A stretch of DNA of 48,897 nucleotides from Ulva prolifera (Eukaryota; Chlorophyta; Ulvophyceae; Ulvales; Ulvaceae), in NCBI GenBank assembly GCA_023078555.1, contig JALAAN010000018.1, positions 1 through 48,897 on the forward strand, written 5' to 3'. The position numbers and the translations under genes were made by a program. A model generated the notes under the pieces. That model did no database searches. It was not told where the DNA came from and saw only the letters and a program-made list of their open reading frames with translations. Below are positions 36,601 to 46,400 of this stretch, one piece after another; the first letter of the stretch is position 1; each line of letters starts with the position of its first letter.

Positions 36601-37952
36601 GATCCACGACCGAAGTGAACCTGCATCGTGCACTGTCTGCAACCATCTCGCGAGGTAGGTCTGCTATGCCGTGGCCATAAGCGCACAAACGCGCTGGCCC
36701 GAGCCCCACGGTAACCCATCAACCGGCGTCTACGCTGACTAGCATGACAGTTACAGTATCTGCATACTGCGACAAGTCTGCCGATGATATACACCACCGC
36801 TTGGTGCAGTCGTTGCCATGTGCATCAGCAGCCGGAACCTCGTGCTGGTCACTGGTGCTACTGCGATCACCTGGGCACATCAAAGTCCTCGTAGTTGTCA
36901 CATATCTATTGTTAGACATCACGTCGATCTGCTGGTATGTTTCGTTGGAAACCGTGACAACGTCGTGGAGCTGCGAGTCGCCGTAACCTGCCCCGCTGTC
37001 TCTTGTCGCTCACGCAACCCCCGTCGCCAGTAGTGAAGAATAAGAAATGGGATACAGTGGAGATGAAAGCAGATTGCAGCACGTGCCACCAGGGCAAGCT
37101 GGTGTTGCTGCAGCTGGCAGCACCGGCCGTGTTTCGACGATCCGTTACTGATGGTGTGCGTGCTGATCTCTCAAATTCACACCACCACCACGAGTCAAAT
37201 TAGCATATAATTTTCTTGTTGGCTCATGCTCTCTGTGCAAAGCCTCAATCCGTGCGGTTCCTGTGGCGGGTGTGTCAAGCACGCCGGCCTGATTTGCTGG
37301 CGCAACCAGCATGGCGCTGATCGTAATCACACAATGAAATACTATATATTTTCATTCATTGGTATATCAACTCAGACTCGTCACAGGCGCCGTGTGGTCT
37401 GTCCGTGCCCGCGTCAGTGTGGTGTCCGCAGCCAGCGGCTTTATCCCGGATTGACATACCAAGTGGCAAACACGCGGGTTGCCTCCAAGATCGATGCCCC
37501 AAATGACATGCTGCGATGCGGTGCACCTTGCGCCGGCCGGGCCACCCACGACGAAATGCCGCACACAACACACCAGCCTCAGTACAAATAAATACAACAT
37601 ATCTCAACTTAAAGACTACCTTAGACAATTGCTACACAGATTATAGGGACGGGCAGATGCCAATTGCAGGTGGCTGTGGAGGAAACAGAGCTGCACACAT
37701 CACGGCAAACCAAACTCATTAGACGTGACGTGAGAGCATTCCCGGACATTCTTCTGAGCAGGATCTCATCAGAGCCGTTTCTCAGCACATTCATACGCCA
37801 CAACACATCCACCCACACACTGCCCACATAAGCACCGTGAGATACACAGAGCCCCACATCCATGCCTGAGCCCCACCAATTCCTGCTCCCCCCCACAAAC
37901 AACAACACCGCCAGCTGCCATGGCAGTTGTAGATGATGCGGAGCTGCACAGA
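36600..37952. other. Unique region downstream of gene copy C, no assigned gene
   Basis: This is the only long stretch not matching another part of the window, and it is less GC-rich. It should contain the 3' UTR of copy C near 37950. On the minus strand a protein-like segment (HFVVGGPAGARC..WGIDLGGNPRVCHL, about 37567-37465) ends at a GTATGT donor, and another (TARIEALHREHEPTRKLYAN, from about 37259) ends in TAA at 37145, but I could not join them in phase. On the plus strand a frame at 37003-37203 ends KNKKWDTVEMKADCSTCHQG and onward. An AATAAA lies at 37586 on the plus strand. A small spliced gene is possible but not established. Confidence 0.35.
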
Positions 37953-40435
37953 CTACGGGGCTGCTCGAGCCTGCAAAAAGGCCTGCACCATATCCTGCTC
38001 GGCCTCCTCCGACCAGTCGAAAAACCCGTGCGCAGCTTGGCTGCGCAGCCGCTCGTCGTACACACTCGACCCCCGGTCCTCCGGCGGCCGCCCGTCATGG
38101 CCCTCTGCATATGTATGGTACAAATTGCAGTACCCCCGACCCTGACTGAGATGCTGCACCTCCTGTGCGAGGGACGCTAGCTGCTGCCGTGGCTCAAACA
38201 TGTTCTCATGGATGATGGAGTCGTGCGTGATGGCGACATCCGCGGCGTCCGATACGCGGGTCAAGCCGATATACATCGGCGCATTGTGCGCGCTGGCGTC
38301 TAGCGTCGTGTCCGCTGCAGACTTGCTGTGCACGACCACGCGCTGCCCGGACAGCTCCACGGTCGCACTCAGCATGGACGACGCCGTGCGCACCGCCGCC
38401 GGCACAATGGGCAGCTGAACTCGCAGTGCAGCCACCTTCCGCGTCCTGACCACGAACTCCAGCTCAGGCTCGGGGTGCAGCGGCTCTAGGATCATGGTGT
38501 TGGCTGGCGAGCGGATCGCGACATAGGGCAGGAGCATCTTGCCTTTGGCTTCATTTGCCGAGATGAAGTCTTCCAGCAGCTTGTAGGCAATCTTCTCGAC
38601 CGAGTCTATGTCATGTGTGTCCGTGCGCATCCGCACGGGGGTCCATGCGACCTTCAGGCTGTCCGCTTGCTTGCACATGAAGTCGAGTCGCTTTTCGAAC
38701 TCCACGCGCACCGTCGATGTGTCCACAAACTTCCAGGCCACGGCCGAGCACGAGGCCCCATTGGGCCGGCTCGGCCCGAGGCACGCCGTCAGAAGCATCG
38801 GCTCGCCCAGATACATCTTGATGGAATCCCAGCTCGCGAACGACATGTCCTCCAGCTGTCGCACCATCTTCTGTCCACCCTTCGTCATCGTGCTGCATGC
38901 ACTGACGCTTGTCAGAATAACTGTGAAGCAGCAGCGCGCAACTCATGCACCACCACACTTCAACCTATTCACACACCCACACCTAGACACCGCAGTTGTG
39001 TGGGGCACAATACAACGATGTGGTTCAGCAGTCCAGCACATTTTGCATGAACATGGGAATCAACACACTAGCCCTCAGGGTTACCCACGTGCACGCAGCA
39101 CACACAGGGAGAAGCTGCGAAGCGCACTCGAATGCATACGCGTCCCTTGCGGCAAACACAGCGTCTGGTATCTCGCAGGTTGTACCCTCACCGAGCCCGA
39201 GCCGCATACCATCCGTGCGCTTGTATGAATACATGAGAGCCCGGTAGTCAGCGCGCGTCAGCAGAATGTCGCGCAGCTCTTTGCAGTCTGCCTTGTACGG
39301 CGCGATGACGACAGTGGCTGTCGGAAGGCTGCGATCCTCCCCTGACAGGTCAATCGCGTAGTTCGGGTTCCGGTAGGTCTCCGGGTCCGCACCAGCCTCC
39401 TGCCAGCCAAAGTTGACCCCTTTGATGCCCGTGTTCTGCTCCGCAGCCTCTCGCGGGGTCTTCTTCAGATCAGAGGTGCAAAAGGTGACGAAGTTGAAGC
39501 TGGTCGCGAGGTTGACCTTGCGACCCTTCATCATGCGGATGTCCTCGTTCGACCTGAAAGCAAACCATGTCCCTCACGGACAAACCCTAGCACTTGCAGT
39601 GATTGATGGTACATTCTCCACGCAGCTGCCGCGGTTCAGTAAATGTGCTGATGCACAGCACGCGGTGCCCTCAACCACATGTACCACGTGCCAGCCCGAT
39701 CATAGCAGCCATGACAAAGCAAACACACAGGCAAGGAGCGCACGGATTGTGTAGTAGCCGGAAGCCCAGGCCACGCAGGCGCCTCTGACCATGCACCGCA
39801 AAGATGTGCCAATGCATGGTTGAGCAGGGCTGGCCGAGGGCGTTGAACACAGCCGTCCATGGCATAACAACCTCCGCCTTCTCTTGTTGCACCCTGCCTT
39901 GGTGATCGATGTTCGTGATTCCGTATGTTTTGCACGGGCTCTGGTGCGGGTCACACGACAGAATGTACTGGCACTGGCGGAGCAAATTGGCAGACCCGCT
40001 TGCCATATTCGCCTGCTGAAGACCTCTTTGATGCTGGGTGAAGAGCTGCGGCACTTGTTGCACCCACGCTTGCACCTCCTCCAGCACATGCAGCTTCCGG
40101 CCGGCCACACGCTCAAAGGTCGGGCGATTATATCCGGCTGGTCGCGGTGGCAAGGCCGGCTCCCAGAAGTAGGTGCCCATGGCCTTGTAGCACGTCTCGG
40201 CGGGGAACCCGATGTTGTGCGTGACACCAGACTTGTGCACCATTAGCTTTGCCTGATCGAGCGTCAACCCCGGCAGCTGAGCAGTGTTGCCCTGAGCTGC
40301 AGTTCGCAGAGGCGAGCCGATAACGGACAGGGCGAGGGCGTCCAGCATTAACCCGGTCTTGCCCGACCCTGGCATGCCCACAACAATGACTCCGTTGGCA
40401 TGGTCGGCTGATGGCTGTCCTGCCAGCAACAGATC
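37953..40435 (-). CDS. Copy C exons 14-16: Pif1-like SF1 helicase domain (altered motifs)
   Basis: Exons 40435-39729, 39553-39089 and 38892-37953 encode about 700 residues. Motif I (Walker A) is GMPGSGKT near 40350-40378. The Walker B position reads VLEEV instead of the usual DE-containing motif. Motif III reads ILSCDPHQSP where Pif1 proteins have a GD..QLPP-like motif. Exon 15 has a motif IV-like ATVVIAPYKADCKELRDILL. Exon 16 has PNGASCSAV (like the NG..G.V strand of the family), a degenerate motif V (RVQLPIVPAAVRTASSML, lacking the usual HKSQG) and an intact-looking motif VI, YIGLTRVSDAADVAI. ATP binding is likely, but hydrolysis and unwinding are doubtful. The stop at 37953 is the natural C-terminus. 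The splice sites after exons 14 and 15 (GTGTGT, GTGGGT) were chosen by phase. Confidence 0.7.
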
Positions 40436-43400
40436 CTGCACGGAAGACTAGCCTTGTACATTGCGTGGTAGGGGTCACATAACAAAGGGCAAAACACCAG
40501 TGACAGCGGTGTTTTCTTTTAAAGATGCTGCACGAGACAATATCATTTCATGCACATTGCCCATCACAAGCACACACATATCACGCACCCTACAGTCGGA
40601 CATGACGTGAGGGTCAGTGCGCATGTGGCAAAGGTCAAAGAAGGAGCACACCGCGCCGGTGATGGCTCTGACACTCTTTCCAGGTCCCATGTGCTGGTCT
40701 CTGACCCTCAGCTTGTAGCTGAAAGGCTGTGCCGTGGTGTCCTTGCATGACTGCAGCAATGCGGCCACCTGCGTTGGATTGCGCACTGTGACGGGCACAC
40801 GGTGATCAATAGGGGCCCAGCGTGCGCCACGTCTGGGTCCGCCGCTGCCTCTCCCACCAGCATCCCCAGGGTCATCGCCGCCGCCGTCGCCGCCGCCGCC
40901 GCCGCCCCTAGCAGCGCCGCCGATATCGCCTCGGGCTCCATCATGACTGTTGCGTCCCATGCTGCCTTCACCAACGCCGGTGCCACTGCTGCTGCCTGCA
41001 CCTCCATGCGAGCTCGGGGTATCACTTGCCCGTGCGCCGCTGTGCCCATGCACGGGGCTCCTAGCACGCTTCTGGCCTCCAGTCCCCGCGCAATCGCCCA
41101 CGATAGCAATCGCTTCTGCGCAGACCTCTCCCGTGTTGCGCTCGCCTGAACTAGGATCTTGCCGTGACTTCGTTTGCCGGGCTGGTGCAAGAACGCCCCT
41201 CTGGCCACTCCTGCTGGTATCCCTTTTCCGACGCATCGCTGGCGGCTGCGCAGAGGCGCCTCCGTCACCAGTCAGATCGATCGCGCCCGCGTTGTGTGCT
41301 GCACGGGCTGCTGATGCCCGTCGCTTTGATCCGATACCCTGCCCTCGCGTGACATCACCAACCGGACGTACGCGGGCATCAGCGGTGAACGCAAACTGCT
41401 GACGTGTCGCGTCCGTCTTGGCGGCAGCCTTCAGACTTGTCAGGTCAGTAGGTGTAAAACCCGATGTCACAATGACTTCAGGGTCACATCCATCAGGCCA
41501 TGGAATCTGCATGTTGCGTAGGTATAGTTCATGGCAGACACTACTGACATTTTCCGGGCTTGCTTAAGCCGGCCGAGATGTCTCTCAGGCTCAATGCACG
41601 AACACAGAACCACACACAGCAGCACTTCATGCTCAAGGATGGTGAATTTTAACAGCGCGCACCTCATCAAGTGGTGCTCTGTGCCCTTGTCGCGTCCGTG
41701 ACCGCTCGAGGATGGTCGCCCAGGAGGTCTTGTCAAACTGCTCTGAACCGATGAGCGCTGCACGGGGAATGCAGGCCAGTACCGACAGGGCCGTGCCGAC
41801 ATCATCGTCGCTGTTGACCCAGGTCGTGGCCGCAGCAACCTGGACGAGCTTCCATGAGAGCGACAGGCCCTCCGCATAGGAATGGTGCCACATCAGCTTG
41901 GACAGGTCAGCAATTTTTGAGTCTGTCGAGCTCTCGTGGACAGCTTTGATGCAGTGCGCGATTCCCCACACAAACAGGGTCAGCAGCGCCGGCAGCGTCG
42001 GGCGCGGGAGCTGCTGCAACTGCTTCAGCAGCTGCATGGTAGTCACGTGCACTGTCACGCGCAAACAGCCATGGGCATCAGGGTCAAAGGCTCGAGCAAT
42101 GAGCAGCTCGCCTGTGTCCCTCACCAACTGGAGGTACCGAATGTCCACCTTGCCGATCTGGGGTTGTGGCGCTGTCATTTCGCGTGACATGGAGAGGTGC
42201 TGCACGCGCATTGAGTACGTGAGGCACTGCACCTTGTCGCCGCTGCGTTCCTTTTCCGCCTTGCAGTGAGACAGCCCGATGTGGAGTCTCGCCGAGTTCT
42301 CACTCCGCTGAGCCTGGGATGCCTGCACATCGCCCGCACGTGCTCGCGCCGGTGCTTGTTTCTTCGGCGGCCGCGTCTTGGACGGCCGCGGTGCCTTGAA
42401 GTCAAAGCCGACAGGAACAAACTCCTGGACCACCAGCGTCTGTTTGCTGCGTTGCCTCACCCACATCGGCACCTCGACTGAGATGTCAGGGAGCACATCT
42501 TCCACCGCTGCCAGCTTCGTCCAGTCCGCGAGGCTTAAACTGTGCAGCCCATCCATCACTTGCATTGCTGATGACGCTGCATGCATGTGGTCGGTCAGCG
42601 AGGTGCTATCAATGCAAGGACTGGCATAGTCGGCATCATCACAAACCGACCCCACCCTTGTAGACACATCGGCTGGCAACGCAACTGCGACAGGCGTGCT
42701 ACAGCATCGGAACTCCTCTGTATTGGCATGGTATACAAGCATTCACAGTGATCGCTGACACACAAAGATTTTATTTTTTCCGTGTTCATACGTGCGCACG
42801 CACCCTACGCAAGCAACCCTTGTGGACACATCCTGTTGTGCCGCAGCCAAATAAAAATCACACTTCTGCACCGTGACACAGATCCAGGCGGAGGGGATCA
42901 TTCGGTGGCCACGTCACTCTAATACATAGCAGTGCGGAGGGACACCACGTGCGGGCGATTCCAGTCACACAACAGAACGACCCAGAGTTTATACCATGCT
43001 CACATCGCCGACTCGATGATGTTCGACCACGCATCGCTTTCGCGACTGGGCCCGCCTCAAGGTTTTTGAGGCCCTTGCTGGACTTGCGGCGTGCGGCCCG
43101 CATGCTCACATCGTACGCCTTCCGCAATTTCTCCTTCTCAGATAGTGGCTTCGCTTCGTAGCGCTGCCGCTTTCGGTGGTTGTACCTAGCAGCCTTATCC
43201 GTCATCAGAGCGTTGGTCGGGACAATCACACCATCAGCCGCGTCGTCCATGAGATCGGCTTTCACGAGGTCAAGCGTGCCTTCACAGCACACTGGTGTAA
43301 TACATTGGCCAATTAAATGCACAAATGACGATAGCTGAGTCGCAACACGGATGCACGCAATGCACTCATCTACTGACTCACGCGTAAACCTGTCCTCATG

Positions 43401-46400
43401 TGCAGTCACCAGGAGTCGTGCACACAAGGTCATCCTTCAAATGTTGATCAAATTAACAGTTCAGTGCATGTGCTCAATATCGCACCTGCGCTGCGGTGCA
43501 GTGTGCCCGGCACAGTCACCAACACGATCGCGTCCAGAGCTGTGCCACTGTCCTTTGAACTCGACAAGCACGTGATGCATAGTCCGTCGACAAGCCGATC
43601 TGGCGGCGGTGTCTTCTTGCACGCGGGCGCGTTGCGGCAACGCGCGCGACCGGGCGGCGGAGCCGTCAGGCATTCAAATACTGCAGCATCAGCAGGCGTC
43701 TGCGCGAGAGCAGCCCGGCTTGAGCTTGCACCACCGTGTGCGGGGGCTGGCACCGACTGTCCCTGCACTGCCGCGACGGGCATGCATTCTCCGATGAGGG
43801 CGACCCCATCACCATCACAGTCCGATTCGGTGTAGGCGCCGTAATCGTCACCCATGAGTGCATCGTCGCTGTCACCCGTGTCGACAGCGCAAGGAGGCTG
43901 ATCAGCATCGACGGCTTCAGACTCCGCGCCAGTGTCTGAGGAGACACAGCATGCATTGCCGAAATCTTCCTCATCACTGTACAACTGAACGCTCCCTGCG
44001 GGCGAGGACTCATCCTTCCGCTCGGCAATGCGAGCCTTCTCGGCTGCCTGCTGGTGGTTCGCATGTACAGCACAACAGCGGGCGCATACATAGCTGCCTC
44101 GCACTAGGCCCACCCCCTCGATGGAGCAGACCCGCTTGCACTTGGGGCAATACCACGTTGTGGCGTCGCCTGTTGTATCGCACACCCTCAGCACCACTGC
44201 ATGGCAGTGCTGCTTGGCGCTGCACATGCAGCTGTCATGCGTCAACGAGATTTTATTCTTGCAACGGCCCTTCACACTATCGATGTAATGGCATCGTGTG
44301 ACCTCAGATTTGTCCCGCATGTCGCACGTGGGCAGCCCAAGGGCGCGTGCGAAATCTCGAGCCGGCAGGAGTGCGAGGGCCGGGTCAGACTGGAGACGCT
44401 CGAGGACGAGTCTCAGGTCCTTGTCTCCCGCAATCTGAGCCTTCGACCCTCGATCCCCACGTAACACGCATCTCAACCCGCACGTGCCGTCTGCCTCCAA
44501 CAGCTTCACGTCCGTCCAGCGCTGACACCCACGACAATAGTACACGACTGTCGCATCCCACCCGTCTTGACTTTGTCGGAACAACACATCATCAATGTGA
44601 GGATAACACACCCTTGACTTCGTGGGCCCGACACTGTTGGTGCAACCGGCAACATGGCACTCGTCCGCCCGAATCGGCCACATGTTGAATGCGGTGTCCT
44701 TACTGGCACGCGACTTGGGGGCATAGAAAAGCAGCCACTCCATGCCGTCAGACATGTCGGGCAAGATCTGGTGCACAGTGGTCAAGCCGTCGGGCGTTTG
44801 TGTGCCATGCTGCACTTGCTGCACGGGAGCTCGCTTAGGACCGCCGCCTTCAGCGCAACCATTGCAAATGCTTCGCGCAGTCGTGCCGTCGGCCCGTGTT
44901 ACCCACGCGTCCGGGCTCTTCCACAGCGCGCAACGATTGCAGAACATTCTCTCAAATGTAACATGCGCATTTGTGTGGTGGATGACACAGCTCCGGTGAT
45001 AGGGGCACACTCGGGAGGGGTGCCGGTGGTTGCTAGGTGTCATCGAACCCCCCGGGCAAGCCTCGTATGCCTCCGTCTTCTTGTCCCACACATACACAGC
45101 GCATTGCGCGCCGGTCAGCTTCCCCGGCCAGGGCGCGCCAGCTGGCATCCGTGCGGTGATCATCACCGGTGCACGTGCGGGTGGACGCGGCAATGCTGCC
45201 TGCACTCGCTCGTCCTGCTCCTGCCGCGGGGCGTCCATCTCCAGGCACACGCAGCATTGGCGCTTCCAGTTGCGCGAGTCCTGTGCGAAAAGGCCCTCTT
45301 CCTTCAGGTAGAAGCAGCGGCTGCAGCTGACGGCGCCGACCCCATTAGCATCGATCAGGCGCGGGATCTGCAAAAATAGCATCCCTTGTCACTTGACAAG
45401 CAAATCTTAGGAAGAAACACTCTCGAGCCAATCTGAAACTCAAAACACATGCAAGGCAACCTATTTATGCATGTACTGCAACACTGAATCAGCAACACGT
45501 CCCCGGCATGGCATGGAGTAGCACAGCATGTGGACTTAGGGCAGACACGCATGGAAATATCACCTTCACATGCTTCGGGCAGAGGCCAGTCTTCTGGGTT
45601 TCTAGCAGCACAGTACAAGTGATGACATCACAACGCGTCAAATCGCGTTTGTGCAAGTTGGCAGAGCCAGCGACCAGAGATTCGAGCCGGGGCTCAGTCA
45701 CCGCAACCCCGTAAAATGCCTCATCGACCGGCGGCAGCACTGCCTTCCGGCCAAGCATCGTTGCGCCTGTCCTGTGAATGTTGCAAACGGTGGCAAATCC
45801 CGTGAAATTCCCGATGTCCAGAACCTTCTTGCACGCTGTATTCTTGCAGTACCGCCCAAAGCCAGCGGTGCGCGTACCACGGAAATCTTCAATAAGAAGA
45901 AGCGGCTTCCGAAGGTGTCGGGGGCACAGATGCATCTGATTGCTGACCCCCCCCACGGTATCCGCAAGGCACAGCTCGTCTGCACCCGTCGCCCCCCGCT
46001 GCCGATTTCTTGGAGTCAACAGCGAGGCACTTGCCCTGAAGCGGTATGTCCGGATTTGCCACCTCGAGCGACTTGTAGCTCCGCACCACCACCGGCACCG
46101 GTGCTCTTTCTACAGCAACATGCGGGCTGTGAGAAACAAAAATTTCGGTGGAGCATCAACATAATCTTGCGCCATGTAGACAGCCGACTCACCAACAGAC
46201 CTAGCCCTCAAGGGAAAACACAAATGTTGTTGAGGTCGCACCCAAGCGCAGATACTGCAGCATTTGCTCCAAACTGTCGTTGCCCTGCCGTATTTGGCGA
46301 ATGACACCCATGAACCCCGCACCGCCCGCGGTCCAGATCCAGTCCCGCATGTTCAGCGTCGGCGGCCTCTGTACCGGGATGCTGAAGTGCTGCAAAGTCG

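Noticed and set aside
37078..37098. CSTCH as a cytochrome c haem site in the plus frame at 37003-37203
   Set aside because: It is a lone five-residue match in an unsupported frame, with no other cytochrome features.
39671..40441. A viral or Polinton packaging ATPase, suggested by the P-loop
   Set aside because: The following motifs (HVLEEV, SCDPHQ, NGASCSAV, GLTRVSDA) fit the Pif1/RecD helicase order, and no capsid, protease or polymerase B was seen.
40475..43433. Helitron identity for the giant gene
   Set aside because: No HUH (His-hydrophobic-His) or catalytic Tyr motif was found before the helicase, and no CTRR end was found at the E terminus.
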